In this document: positions 10,030 through 21,049 of the stretch, piece by piece
How positions within the stretch are numbered: position 1 is the first letter of the stretch
Layout of the letters: the number at the start of each line of letters is the position of its first letter
Assembly (NCBI GenBank): GCA_002224055.1
Contig: AZLU01000312.1
Location: 1 to 37,827, forward strand
Direction: 5' to 3'
From: Pezizomycotina sp. ARF18
Taxonomy: Eukaryota > Ascomycota
DNA: 37,827 nt
Program-made: the position numbers and the translations under genes
Notes under the pieces: generated by a model
The model's database searches: none
Seen by the model: only the letters and a program-made list of their open reading frames with translations
Told to the model about the DNA's origin: nothing

Positions 10030-11650
10030 CGGCCCGAAGCACGAACGGCGTAGTTCTACATTTCGATCGTAGTAACATTAGACGATCGAGAATATAAAGT
10101 ATCGTTAGACGGTAAAAACTCTGACTAAACTTTTCATTGTCTCACCTTGAGGTATTCTACAATGCTTCGCGATGCACCTGGCCGATAGTTTTCTCATCGG
10201 CGGCTACGAAGATCCGGCCGTGTCTTAGATCTTGCCAAACCTTCACTGTCGGTATCGCTCGACTCAAGGTTCTCCTTGGGGGATTTTAATGGGCTGATGC
10301 GAGTATTTGAGCGTTAGCTCATTTTGGTCATGGTGGAGGATTCTCTACGCAGTGAAAAACACAACCACCAATACTCTTCTTGTCGGTATTCTGTAGCGAA
10401 TCGGCCCCTTCGTTAAACTGAAAGCAGCGCCAATCTCTCTGGTGCTTCATCATCTTCGTTATAATCCTGCCGTCTACTTATGTATCAAGCGCGCATTATG
10501 AACCAGCTTGCGGGGGAACTGGCAGCATTGCCCCCACCCAAACTGGCAGTATTGTTTCGAGGTCTTTGCCGATGGTGGATACGGTTTCGTTTAGGCTTCT
10601 GCCTGCGGATAAATATTTGAAGTTGGGTCTTTGAAACTCTATGTTTCTTGACAGATCAGAGGGAAGCAAGGAAGAAGGTTCAAAAAGAAATGAGAAATAA
10701 CCAAAAAGGAACGCCAGAGGAAAGACGGAAAGGACACACGGCCGTTTTTATCCATTATCAACCCTGACATGGCTATGATAGTCCACTTCAAATCTTGGAC
10801 GTTCGGCGTTGCGGAGTAGTGGTTACCGAGCGGTTGTTAGCTCAGCCATACGATAGTACTCAGCATTGCCGAACGGAGGCTTCATCAGAAAATCGAACCC
10901 CTCTCATCAGCCTATTACGGGAAATATTTCGCACGTTACGAGATTCCCTAGAATTGCGAGCTATACCAGGCGCGAGCCGAACTATTTACCACACACATTG
11001 CGATAGGACGTATGTGAGGGAATTTTATTTGCCGTTTTGTAGAAGGGAACCACGTTCAGTGTGATAGCTACCACGGGATAACGTCGGCTGCATTGGCTGG
11101 TATTATCCATTCAGGCTAAACGCTATTGGCGACAACGACTGTCACGTTTCTAGGGATGAAGACGAACCCTTCAGATTGTAAAGCTGACTAAGATACAGAC
11201 CTCCGCTTTAATTCTGCTTTTCTTCTCGCCGCGACCCCATGCGTCATATGTGTCGCTCCGGAGCTATAGTGAACCCATCACCATGGTAGGGTCTCCGAAG
11301 CTCCACTCTGACGTGACGCGGCATGGTTGGACTGTCAATCTCAGCGACGACGAGACCATTCAGCCTCTAATTCTCATGCAGAAACTTTCTCTGTGCATCG
11401 CAGGAAACGAATAACATTTTCATTTCGTACACGTGTTCTTACTCTCAACGGGGTAGAACGGGTTCTCTCGGCTTAAGCTTTCGACGCTAATGGCTTGGAC
11501 TATGATAATCTGCGATTGCAAGGTTCTGCTGATAAGCAAGTGCGCTGCGACTGCTATCCTGACTGAGGGAATACAAACAAGAAGAAACAGTACCAAAAAT
11601 TGGTATTCTAAGAAAGAAAAAGGAGGCTGATATATCGCGAGCAGGTCTTT

Positions 11651-11708
11651 TTTTTTAAAATAAAAAAATAAAAAAATAAAAAAATAAAAAAATAAAAAAA
11701 AAATAAAA
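11651..11708. repeat. A-rich satellite, 8-base period (TAAAAAAA)
   Basis: T residues recur every eight bases at 11661, 11669, 11677, 11685 and 11693 between runs of seven A, preceded by a T run. It is a simple-sequence repeat and is not a canonical telomere repeat. Confidence 0.85.
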
Positions 11709-12089
11709 TTTCAGGATTAATCCGCTAGTCCGCGACACTTGGGTTGAAATTTACAGTACATGCGATTTATAGTACCGAAATGCTTGATAAGACATTTATA
11801 CGGCTTAATTGAAGATAATCTTCATTTGTAAAAGCAAGATTGCAGAATGTTTCGCTGCGAAACCTCGTCACAATCACCTTCAGACACGCGCTTTCTTGTG
11901 CGATATCCTGGCTGGATGAATATCACGGATAGCTATACGCGTTATATATCAAGAATGTAAATATTGCTTCACGCGCTCCGCTTTCGCACGAAACTAGCTG
12001 GTGAGATTGAGGGCTTTCTCAGAGATGACCGGCGGCGATATTAGAAGAAAATGTCAGGAAAATCGCTGACTTGATCTAACATCCCTCAA

Positions 12090-12119
12090 GGAAAAGCTTT
12101 TTTATAAAAAGGTTTTTCC
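12090..12119. repeat. Near-perfect 30-base palindrome
   Basis: Fifteen-base arms starting GGAAAAG and ending TTTTTCC abut with no spacer and match at all but about one or two positions. It contains a TTATAAAA core. Could be a regulatory palindrome, cruciform or transposon scar. Confidence 0.5.
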
Positions 12120-12202
12120 AGGCGACCATGTCACTGGACGCAAATGCGCAGCTATATCGCCTCGCGCTTGCGCAAAAGTTTTGTTTCTTGCAGTACTAGT
12201 TT

Positions 12203-12682
12203 GTGTTGCGTACGAATGGTCTAGAGCGATTCTTGACCTCCTTGTGCAGAATTGCTTTCCTTCGACACTGCTCGAAACGCGGTAAGCAGTACATCGTGCT
12301 CGTTTCTTCTCTCGGCGCTGCAAAAGCCGCAGCGCTGAGGAAACAAGAAACTCACGAGAGCGTTTCCCCCCTCTTTCAGTATCCTGAAACCCTAACAAAC
12401 TTGCAGTCTGAAAATTTATACCTGCAAGACCCAACGACAGGGCAGGCTCGTGATCAACACTGGGAGGGTCGCGTCGAAATTACCTTGTTTCATTCGCGCT
12501 GGCTTGACGGCCCACTTACCGGTTATCGGGATTCATTTGAATTATTTCACTTGAATTCTCTTCCCCGCACTGTGCGTACAGCTTCGCTCTGTTCAAGTCT
12601 AGCGGGAACCACTACTGTTTGCCACGGAGGAGCAGGAGAAGTTTGGAAGTCTAGGAGCAGAATTTCCGCGTTCAGAAGTTAA
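12203..12682 (+). CDS. 159-codon open frame, unknown, probably not a gene
   Basis: The longest simple open frame of the 8-13 kb interval, beginning MLRTNGLERFLTSLC. It contains an imperfect hairpin (12302-12351) and overlaps a 110-codon frame on the other strand. I see no domain, signal peptide or membrane segment. It lies directly before the pyrimidine-rich promoter region of the methyltransferase gene, so it is more likely upstream non-coding DNA. Kept only because of its length. Confidence 0.15.
   Translation: MLRTNGLERFLTSLCRIAFLRHCSKRGKQYIVLVSSLGAAKAAALRKQETHESVSPLFQYPETLTNLQSENLYLQDPTTGQARDQHWEGRVEITLFHSRWLDGPLTGYRDSFELFHLNSLPRTVRTASLCSSLAGTTTVCHGGAGEVWKSRSRISAFRS
12302..12351. repeat. 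Imperfect inverted repeat (hairpin)
   Basis: Inner arms CTCGGCGCTGC and GCAGCGCTGAG pair at 10 of 11 positions around a seven-base loop, and the outer arms GTTTCTT and AAGAAAC extend the pairing with a small bulge. Could form a stable stem in DNA or RNA. Confidence 0.5.
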
Positions 12683-13046
12683 CAATTCTCCTAATTTTTT
12701 TATTCGTTTTTTTCTTCTCGCCTGTCGGATCTCCAACCGAAACGATATTAACCACAAACCCTGACGATTTCTTTCTTTTTCATATACTTTTTCGTTCCCT
12801 TACACTCGTTTCCTAGAATTTTTTTACCCTCCTATTTATTACTCCACTTTCCCTTTTCCCTGCTCAAGAATTGCAATAAAGCAGGCTATTGACCGCATTG
12901 CCTTTCCTAATTTCTCTTAGTCTCCGGATCTACTCTTTATTCTGATCGTGTGCATTTCAGCACATCTTGTGACCGGAAGACGCTGAAACCCCATCTTATC
13001 ACGTTTGTTGCCATCCCGTTTTCTCATCTTTGATTCCTTTTTCTTC

Positions 13047-13056
13047 ATTATAAATA
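13047..13056 (+). promoter_or_regulatory. TATA-like element and CT-rich promoter of the methyltransferase gene
   Basis: ATTATAAATA about 50 bases before the ATG at 13103, preceded by several hundred bases with long pyrimidine runs (12690-13040), a common architecture of fungal promoters. Confidence 0.4.
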
Positions 13057-13102
13057 TCTTTTAAATCCTCGTTTCTTCATTTGCAAAGAATCACGAATCA
13101 CG

Positions 13103-15707
13103 ATGTCTTCTCCTCTCCTAAGAAGCCCGCCGATACTGCCGACGCAGCGGCATCTGACCCTGCAGCCGCACCCGCTACCACGGGTATGGGTCAAGATGAC
13201 AACGACGACGGTGAGCTATTAACTATAATCAATAATTCTATGATCTTATAGCTTCTCGCTAACATGTGTATCCAATGATATCCAGTCATTCTCGCGCAAG
13301 CGCCCATCGAAGCGGACTCCGCCGAAGCCTCCACCCTCGGCGGCGATGTGAGTCTTTTACTTTGTCGCCAATCGGTCTCGCTAATGTCCCGTTTTGGAAC
13401 AATTTTCTAACCATTATATTTTGTATCCCGTAGTCAATACATCGGATCTTGAATCTATATACGAGAGCGAAGCGTATGTTATATCTGGCAATTCGCGGTC
13501 TTTTTTTTTCAATTTTTTTCGGAGGGCTCTTCGCGAGATTATGCTAATACACATCGCCTTATATAGCGGGAGTATGACAGACACATTGGCTTCATACGTC
13601 ACTAGTCAGACTCAACCTTCCTATCGTAGAAAGAGGGTTTTCTTTCGGAGATATTTGGAGCTAATCGATCGCAATTTTTCTTTAGGATACCAGTATCTGA
13701 GCGGCAGAGCGTAAGTTATTACAATATATTATATATTCTTAGCCAACCCCTGTCACGTAGATGAATATTTACTGACCTTCTGGTATTTTGATTCAATAGC
13801 TTCGATCCCGGGGCACATACATCGTCTCGCTCGATGAAGTAAAACATTTCTCCCCTAAGCGCTCCAAATACGCAATTAATGACCATTTGATGGCGGGGTC
13901 GTTTCGCTACTAGAAATTCATCATGCTAACGCCGAATTTTCACAGACGCAACGCGAACAATTCGATATCTTGTTAGTTGCCAATATCCTGCTCCCTCCGA
14001 AAAAAAAGACCGTTCATAGGCTAATATGCACAACACTTCAGCCACGAAATCTATTACAGATTGCTCGGGAAGAGACTATACATCGCACCGATTACTGAGA
14101 ATCCTCATGTAATTATCTTCAATCACCAACGACCATAAACGTTATAAACTGTAATGAGACGCCTGCTAACCGAACCCCCCGTTATAGCGTGTTCTCGATT
14201 TAGGAGCAGGAACAGGTTGATCGACCTTTCAAATTTCACCTCGAGTTCGGATTTTTGCCTTAATATACCGAACTTTTCCATACTGACCTAGTTCGCAATT
14301 GTGATCTGCAGGTCTATGGGCAATTGATTTTGCGGACATGGTATACTACTCTTTTACCCCCTTCCATGGTCTTCCACGAATCCTCCCATGCTAACGCCTG
14401 TTTCTGTTATATAGCACCCATCCGCCGAAGTCGTCGGCATCGGTTAGTCCTTTATACGCGTCTTAAACCCGCTTAGAAGTTTCCTTTATATGAATGTCAA
14501 AGACTAATATCAATATCCCTCTTCCTTTTTTATTTTTCTTTGTAAAGATATTGTGCCAATCCAACCTGCCTGGTAAGCTGCCCTGCCTTCTGTAACGACT
14601 TTTTACTTATTTTGCTGACTTGCATTCTTTCGTAAAAGGGTCCCTCCAAATTGCCACTTCCAGATCGACGACTTCAACATGGATTTCACTTTCACGAAAG
14701 AATCGTTCGACTTCGTGCACATCCGCGCTATCCACGGCGGCGTAAAAGACTGGTCACACATGGTCCGGGAGTGCTTCAAGTAAGTCCCGCTCAACAAACC
14801 ACGGGAAAATCCGAGTCGCCCCGAGAAAACCCCCAAAGAAACCCTCTCCCCTTTCTTCTATAATATGACTAACAACCCAAACCTACAACGAAAGAGTTCT
14901 AAAAACCTGGTGGCTGGCTCGAAGTCGTCGGCGAGGACGTATCGCTGTACTGCGACGACGGAACCCTACCGCCAGACACCCCATCCAAGTCTGGATGAAA
15001 GACATCGTCGAGGCAATGGAGAAGACCGGCCAGACGCTCGAACCATACCGCCGGCTTAAAGAGCCGATGGAGGATGCCGGGTTCGACATTAGCACGTACA
15101 AGCACGAGGTTTACCCGTGTCCGATCGGTACTTGGGCGAAGAATAAGGAGATTAAGGAGCTGGGAGCGCTGATGCTGGTTAATATGCTGCAGGGCATGGG
15201 TATATTTAAAACGAGGAAAAGAGAATATATATGAATACATGAAAAAAAAAAAACAATTTTTTTTCGGCCGGCTAACGTACTGTGTTTTATAGAGGGGTGG
15301 AGTATGTTTATCTACACACAGTTGATCGGCGTAAGTTCTCTCCGAAGAAAGAAACACTACTAAGGCAATCCGGAAATAATACAAGACCATGATCGAATAC
15401 TAGAACTAGTTGCCTCAAATTGCTAATACGATTTCTTTTTGATGCTTTTTTTTTTTTAGAAATCGGTTGAAGAAGTCCACGAACTTATTCAATCATGGCA
15501 CAAGGATCTCCGGTCAAGAAGCACCACAATACATGAGGATGTAAGTCTGATACCCACTGATACTTTTGACCACCGTGGCTTTTTCCCTCATTACTGCGTT
15601 CATCCTTTTCAATTGACATCCCTGACTGATTTTCTTTTTTTTTTTTTTTCTTTCTTTTTAAAAACTTTTTTAGCAACGCCGTCTACGCTCAGAAGCCTTA
15701 CAGATAG
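13103..15707 (+). pseudogene. LaeA-like (UMTA-type) SAM-dependent methyltransferase, about 17 mini-exons, several frame breaks
   Basis: The class I methyltransferase fold is traceable. Motif I RVLDLGAGTG falls in exon 14188-14215, followed by LWAIDFADM (14312-14340), HPSAEVVGI (14415-14442), DIVPIQPAW (14548-14572) and VPPNCHFQIDDFNMDF then FDFVHIRAIHGG (14639-14779). Exon 14895-15199 carries KPGGWLEVVGED, EPYRRLKEPMEDAGF and CPIGTWAKNKEIKELG, typical of the fungal LaeA-like family. Upstream are an acidic variable N-terminus, a 'Y-R-Y' segment (13614-13710), GTYIVSLDE (13811-13837) and LLGKRLYIAPITENPH (14061-14108); the end is SVEEVHELIQSWHKDLRS and NAVYAQKP. Exons sum to about 1135 bases (~378 aa), the family length. 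Introns have GTRAGT donors and CTAAC branch sites. Frame breaks lie near the start, at junctions 13347/13434, 13710/13800 and 15540/15674, at A5 (14901-14905) and C4 (14979-14982). Relatives methylate small molecules or regulate secondary metabolism; the substrate here is unknown. Confidence 0.8.
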
Positions 15708-16480
15708 CCAGAATTCTCCGTGGATGACAAACGTAGCACCTACGCCCACAAGGATCGGTATGAGTTCTGGTCGGATTTACAACCCATCGTCTTGGAAGAT
15801 CCTATCAAAAACAGACTTGTACAGAATCAGTAGCTTTGGTTCGGGGTGAAAATGATTCTATAAAACACGTAAAATGAACATAACAAAGAATTTATAGCGT
15901 ATGAATTATATGTAATAATTTATCCCGTGCTGCTCCACCGTTGTAATAATATAGCCTCTGATATCATGTGTCAGACCTGCATGGTGATCATCCGAAAATA
16001 TCTTTCCCGGAGAAGCTACTTGCTGGGCGCCTTTTTCTATTTAAAATAAAACTCGCTGCCACACTTCGACGGACGGAGAAATCGCGGTACCGTCTTGAAG
16101 CAGGAAGCGGATTGCGGTTCCTGCCAATCACTTGTAGTGTAAATTGTAGCATTTTGCTATCGACGAAATAAAAGACTAAGCTCGTGAAAATTTAAAACTC
16201 TCGCTTCCGATTCCGCGGGAGCAAACAAAAACCGTTGCACTGATCAAAATCACGTAAATTGACGGCATATCAGAGGCTCGTGGATTAACTAGACCCAAAT
16301 ACTGAGATATACGAAAGGTAAACAAACAGAGATAAGAAATAAAACTTGTTTAGATATCTGAAAACCTGAACATGAACGTTTAACGCTGCAGCTGTATACA
16401 TGTAAGGAAGACTAATTTTTTTCCCAAATCTTTCGAAGAGATTCGTTGACAAGGAAAGGAAAAGTACTGATAAATGGAGA
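15708..16480. other. Intergenic stretch without a supported gene
   Basis: Only short frames (for example 15968-16171, plus) without recognisable features. It contains the 3' region of the methyltransferase gene and ends at a transposon-type terminal sequence. Confidence 0.4.
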
Positions 16481-16530
16481 TACAGTCACTGCAGTGGGCA
16501 AAAGTGTTGGGACGGTTTCCTTAAACGGCA
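16481..16530 (+). mobile_element. Tc1/mariner-type terminal inverted repeat (one end only)
   Basis: TA followed by CAGTCACTGCAGTGGGCA and then AAAGTGTTGGGACGG. The 'CAGTG...CAAAAGT-x-TTGGGAC' pattern is the hallmark of Tc1/mariner ends in fungi, and TA is the target site of that superfamily. The first bases look partly duplicated (CAGTCACTG then CAGTGGG). The facing end was not found before 17.45 kb, so the element is truncated, mutated beyond recognition, or solo. Confidence 0.5.
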
Positions 16531-16539
16531 GTTTCTCAT

Positions 16540-17400
16540 ACAAAAGTATAATTTTTACACTTTTTCAATCAACAATAGCGTAACGACAACTCATAAAATT
16601 AGCTAAATTTAAACATACTATAATATATATTGTAAACTAACATATATTAAAAGTTTAAAAGAATCAATTAAAATTCATAATATAACACTTTTTAATATTT
16701 TATTTACTTTTAAAAACACACACTTCACGCACTTTTATATATAAAATACATAAAATTATACGAAAAACGTACGGTTTTTAAACTACTTAAAATTTAAAAG
16801 ATTAAATATAGCTTAATTTATAATAAAAAGTTTTAAAATTTAAATATATATTAGACTAATATAAAATTTAATATTATATAAAATTCTGTAACATTTTAAT
16901 ATTACCACTAGTTAAGGTTAAAGTAATTTTACTTTTTTAAATAAAAGAAAATAAATTAGAAAAAATAATAACTTAAAAAAACAAGCGCGGGATATTAGAT
17001 ATATACACATATTAATAGATGGATATAAAAATATAGGATATAAATCTCTTTTATAGTATACTGATAACATAAAAAAAATAAAAAGAGAAAAAAAAAGCAA
17101 TCAATGTTTAATAATCTTATCTAAGTTATAAAAGTAAGAAGAAAATATAGATTATTTAAAAGATTTTAAAATAATATAATTAAAAGAAAAAATAGATAAT
17201 TTTAAGTTTTTAGAGAAAATGATATCTGTTACTTTACTATAAAAATTATTATCCTATCGAGAGAAAGACCCTTTTTTTTCTTTCTAAAAAAATAAAGAGA
17301 AAAAAGAAAATAGTAAAAAGAAAAATAATACGTATTTTATTAAGCTTTCTTTCTAATTCCGCTTTTCTCTCTAACTTCGCTTTCTTCTCTATATTAGCTT
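16540..17400. mobile_element. AT-rich, probably RIP-affected transposon tract
   Basis: Strongly A/T-rich sequence, with long A or T stretches and few G or C, beginning just inside the Tc1-like end. CpA and TpG are scarcer than in flanking DNA but not as depleted as in 1-2760, so RIP is suggested rather than proven. No transposase motif can be read on either strand. Confidence 0.4.
17344..17399. repeat. Degenerate 17-18-base tandem repeat, about three units
   Basis: Units start GCTTTCTTTCTAATTCC, GCTTTTCTCTCTAACTTC and GCTTTCTTCTCTATATTA, followed by a partial GCTTTAG. Sits at the right edge of the AT-rich tract. Confidence 0.55.
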
Positions 17401-17406
17401 TAGTCC

Positions 17407-18536
17407 TTAAACGAGCTTCGTAGCCGAGCCTAAAATAGTTCTCCGGCGCTTATTCGGGGATCGTGATTGTCTTTGTGTCTGCCCCGCGCAGCTCCTTTGG
17501 CATAACCAACTTATTCTTCTCGTAAAACTTCGTACTCTGTCGCTGCAGAATTGAGAAAGTACTAGAGAAATCCGACAGAATCGACGGAACAATCTATTAG
17601 CAAACCTAAACCCCGATCCGAATGCTTCGCCGTACTGCAACTAGAAGCACAAGAACAGCACGCGCCAGCAAGCAAACTCGCGCATTTCTATCACTCACCT
17701 CTGGGTCCTGCTTTTCCAGGAGCGCCTCCAGTATATCATCACCGCCGCCAACTGTGCGTTTGATCGTTGTGCTCTTATTATTACGAAGATAAGAGAGCTG
17801 CGTCAAGATCGACTCATGCCCCCGGGTTCGTATACGTCGGGGTGAGTTCATTGACAAACCAATCCCAGCCAAAGCTTTGGATGCCGTGAACGGTAGCCGC
17901 GACGATGCAAGTGTGGGCGGCCCGACCACTTGCCTTGCGGCTTCAGCTTAACTCTGTTCGACGACGAGTTCTCCGCAGGGTCGGTCTCGTCGTTGATGTA
18001 GGAGCCGCTGTACGACTACTTCCGTTGTGTCCGGCTCCAGCTCGATTGGTAGTAACGTACTCGCTCTGCGCACCTTCGTCCACGGTTTTATTCCCTTTAG
18101 AAACAAGGTGGTTGAATATGTATTCATCGTCATATACGAACGGCGCGTCCTCGTCGCCGGTTCTCGTCAACAAACCCGGTTGAGGAATCGGAGGGCTTCA
18201 TATCGGAACCGGCATGATGACAGCCGACGACGTTTCCTTCAGGTCCAGCATTGAAAGCTCGGCGCACAGAAGATGCCGGATTCTGTGATCCAGTAGAGGG
18301 GCGGACCGGGTCATGACTGTCTTGAGCGCGTTTGCGGGAGAGGTTAGGGTACAACTTGGGATCCTTTTGCTTTCCAACGCGTGCCGCAGCGAGCTCAGCG
18401 GGGTCATTGACGCTGCCACGGCGTTAAGGTCCCTGGAACCATCACCCATAGTAGGATTCGGAGCTTGAGTATCCGCAACCTCATCTGCAAAATGTATCGT
18501 GCTGTGCGGACATTTCTGAGCGGGCTTGGTCTCCAA
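17407..18536 (-). pseudogene. Unknown multi-copy family, copy A (SANT-like module), decayed
   Basis: Reading minus from 18536: a low-complexity serine/proline-rich part (METKPAQKCPHSTIH, then RKRAQDSHDPVRPS), an acidic segment DEDAPFVYDDEYIFNHLV (about 18110-18160), and RVKLKPQGKWSGRP (about 17920-17960). Then come the module pieces DWFVNELTPTYTNPGA (about 17820-17868) and, one frame over, HESILTQLSYLRNN and DDILEALLEKQDPE, ending at a GTGAGT donor (about 17697). The same LLEK-x-DPE|GTGAGT exon end occurs in copy B, and DWFV-x-E-x-TP occurs in the plus-strand copy at 31.17 kb. After the intron a basic C-terminus reads KFYEKNKLVMPKELRG up to a stop near 17453. Frames change several times. Function unknown; the helical tryptophan-led module suggests DNA binding. 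Confidence 0.5.
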
Positions 18537-19877
18537 ACTTCCGAAGCAGGGGGACGGAAAGCGTTCTCAGCGGTTGGCTAAGCCCCCGCGGGTACGTTAC
18601 CCTGCTCGGTTAGCAAATGGCGTTTCCTGAGGATGGATCCGGGTAGGCGCCGTGGCCAGCATTATTAAAATCTCGGGACATGTTGTTTGTGCTCCTTCGT
18701 TCTGTTATATTGGAAACGTCTTTATAGAGGATCGCGACTACGCGTGGATGTATCAAAGTATATAACAGCATCTCGGAGGGATCGTGGTAACATAATGTGG
18801 AACATGCTGGACTGAGGAGATTGTATTGGAGTATCTCAGTATTTCCTCGTTACAGCTCCTGTCAACATTATTTTAGGTTTTCGTTTCTTTGGAACTCCGA
18901 GATCAGAACGAATGCATAATCGCGCCAGGCGTCGATTAGGTCACTTGTGCAATTCGCGATTTCCAAAGCTACGGACTTTAGGGTCATTGGATCCACCCTT
19001 GGGACAGGTGTTTCCGGTCCAATTTATGTTTATTTTGGAAGAACCAGGTGCTCCAGTAGGGACTTTGCAATTAATGTGGAGGTTGGAGAAGCGGAATATG
19101 AACCACGACGTATTCGTTCGTTTAGATTACCCATAATCACAGGCAAGAGCCCGTGGGGGTTGAAATAAGTATCTCTGCTGGGTTCATTTACATCGCTGGG
19201 CTCAGTATATCCTACATAACTTTTATACCCCTCGCACGCAAAAGTTCCGCATAACGAGTAGGTTGGAGAAGCAGGAGATCCGAAGAAATGTGACGTCCTT
19301 ATTTCACAACAAACTGGTATTCTCTATTTTTTTTTTTCTTTTTAATATAGTTTACTTATAAGGAGTGAGTGGCTGATGGCAAATTTTCTATCAACAGGTA
19401 TCACGCGCAATGGATATACCCAGGAACCAACGTTTTAAAGACGATTGTCCTTTTTTTTTCTTTTTACTTATACCTTATTAATTGGCGAATACGCATGAAT
19501 GCGTACTGGGTTTGAAGATTTCCGAATGATCAAGCATGCACTTATAACCAGCTACTGCTTATTCGGTAGTACGTGCTTATTCGCAATTAATATGGTAAGG
19601 ATTTATAAACCTATATACCCGGATATTTTGCAGCTTCATGCACACGAGATAGCGTCAGGTCCTACCTCTGATCTCAATTCCTCAACCTATTGTTAGTGAA
19701 AAGTTACGAGGGTACGATATTTCCATTTTCACTTGTTTCTGTGGTGAAAATGCTACGAATACAGTCACTTCCAGTTCTGTAAAAGGAGGCTAACATACTA
19801 GTAACGCCACCTGGGTAGGAATGCAAGTAAGTATATAGTTTCTTTTCTTTTCTTTCTTTTTGTGCTGGATTCGAAGG
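18537..19877. other. Stretch without a supported gene
   Basis: Overlapping plus-strand frames at 18912-19136 and 18947-19168 are the only coding-like part; the second contains GPIYVYFGRT and INVEVGEAEYEP, which look protein-like but match nothing I recognise. CT-rich runs occur near 19325, 19450 and 19845. Confidence 0.35.
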
Positions 19878-20992
19878 TCATATCAGATGTAAACTAGTCA
19901 ACCAAAAATGAAATGGATCCGTAAGCAATATTGAAAAATCGAACCTCTCGCTCTGCCTGAGACGAAGACTAGAAATACCGAAGCCCATCGAGGTGGTATA
20001 TCCTATGCTTCGAAACATGTTCAGTAAGCCATCCTTAGGATCCCACGGCTGCATCCACCTCCGATCGTAATCCCTATCTTTATCCACAAACCTAACGTCC
20101 GCACCCAACCTAATACTCCACGTCTTATCCTCATTCTTCACAGCGCAGTGCACCATATACGCACTATGAAACACTACATCTCCAGCTTCATAATCCGCAA
20201 CCATCTACTTCACCCCGTGCCTAGCACCATAACTAGGCGCATCGTGCGTTACGACACCAAACTCCGTCGTATTCTTATTAAACGCGCTCCGCCTCTCTTC
20301 GGGCGTCATATCATTCGCTTCGACCTTAAACCGTTCTTCCTGTTCTTTACCCACGGATACACTATTGGATAAATACGCTAATCCGCCGCCGTTGAGGGAA
20401 CAGTCGCCGAGCGGTGTCCACGCTGTGATCCAGCAGTCGTCGCTGCCGCCGCGGAGGAATACCTGGTCGTAGTGCGTACCGTCGTCATCGCGCCGGGTAC
20501 TAGCTCGCGTACGAATTGTGAAGTTTTTCGGACGCCATGAGACGTGTAAGCACCGGCGTCTTGTGGGCATCGCGGATTAAGTCCGTCCAAGTTACGCCTT
20601 CGAGTTCTGGTAGCGGTGCGCGCCGAGGGATTGGTAACCCTTCGGATCGTTTCCGGATTGAAAACTACCCTCGCGAGGGGAGTGTGAGGGATCTAACATG
20701 CCCGTCTTTTCGAAGACGGGGAAGTAAGCTTCGCGGGCGTCGAGGACTTTTTCGTGGTCTAGGAGTTATTGCAGAAGATATATCCGTCTTTGTCGAGCTT
20801 TGAGCGAAGCCCTTGTATGTTTTCGGTATGCGGATCGCTGGGTTGGAAGAAGGTGAGGGAGTCCGTGTCGAAGGTGCCAAAGTTGGCTTTTACTTTACGG
20901 CCAGCGAGGCAGTCTTCAACGGACGGGGGTGGGGGGGTAGCTGGGGAAATTGCCTGTGGCGATATTGCTATATAATAGAAAAAACGGCTCAT
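19878..20992 (-). pseudogene. Phytanoyl-CoA dioxygenase (PhyH)-like Fe(II)/2-oxoglutarate oxygenase, broken
   Basis: Starting at the ATG complementary to 20990-20992 (MSRFFYYIAI), the minus strand encodes SVEDCLAGRKVKANFGTFD and SKLDKDGYIF, then, one frame over, LLDHEKVLDAREAYFPVFEK and ARE-type helices (about 20690-20760). Next come VTWTDLIRDAHKTPVLTRL, then DDDGTHYDQVFLRGG with the iron-binding H-x-D-type pair (about 20450), CWITAWTPLGDCSLNGGGL, and finally DYEAGDVVFHSAYMVHCAV with the distal histidine and IRLGADVRFVDKDRDYDRR with the 2-oxoglutarate-binding arginine. This is the fungal PhyH layout (about 330-370 aa). There are frame breaks near 20765 and 20595, and TAG stops at about 20498 and 20203 that both fit tryptophan codons. 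Such enzymes hydroxylate small molecules, often in secondary metabolism; the substrate here is unknown. An upstream in-frame ATG at 21049 is less likely. Confidence 0.75.
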
Positions 20993-21049
20993 GCGCTTGA
21001 AAGAATAGTTGAAGAAGAGCTTAAAGGAAGTTAAGAAATCTTCAGTCAT

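Larger units (their letters stand above)
8330..12089. other. Long non-coding stretch with no supported gene
   Basis: Base composition is normal and many short frames exist, for example 8911-9228, 9479-9667 and 10795-11064 on the plus strand, but none shows a recognisable domain, signal peptide or convincing exon structure. The interval contains a T28 run and an A-rich satellite listed separately. It may include old decayed genes beyond recognition. Confidence 0.4.

Noticed and set aside
10795-10920. TAGCTCAG-like A box and a GGTTCGA-type box on the opposite strand, considered as a tRNA
   Set aside because: The two boxes are on opposite strands and no cloverleaf can be drawn.
11651-11708. Interstitial telomere repeat
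   Set aside because: The period is eight bases of TAAAAAAA, not TTAGGG/CCCTAA; a simple A-rich satellite.
16491-16520. Fusarium mimp element
   Set aside because: Begins CAGTGGG but departs from the mimp consensus afterwards, and no second terminal repeat is found within a few hundred bases.
16918-17100. 60-codon hydrophobic minus-strand ORF in the AT-rich tract
   Set aside because: Phe/Leu/Ile content is what AT-rich DNA gives by chance.
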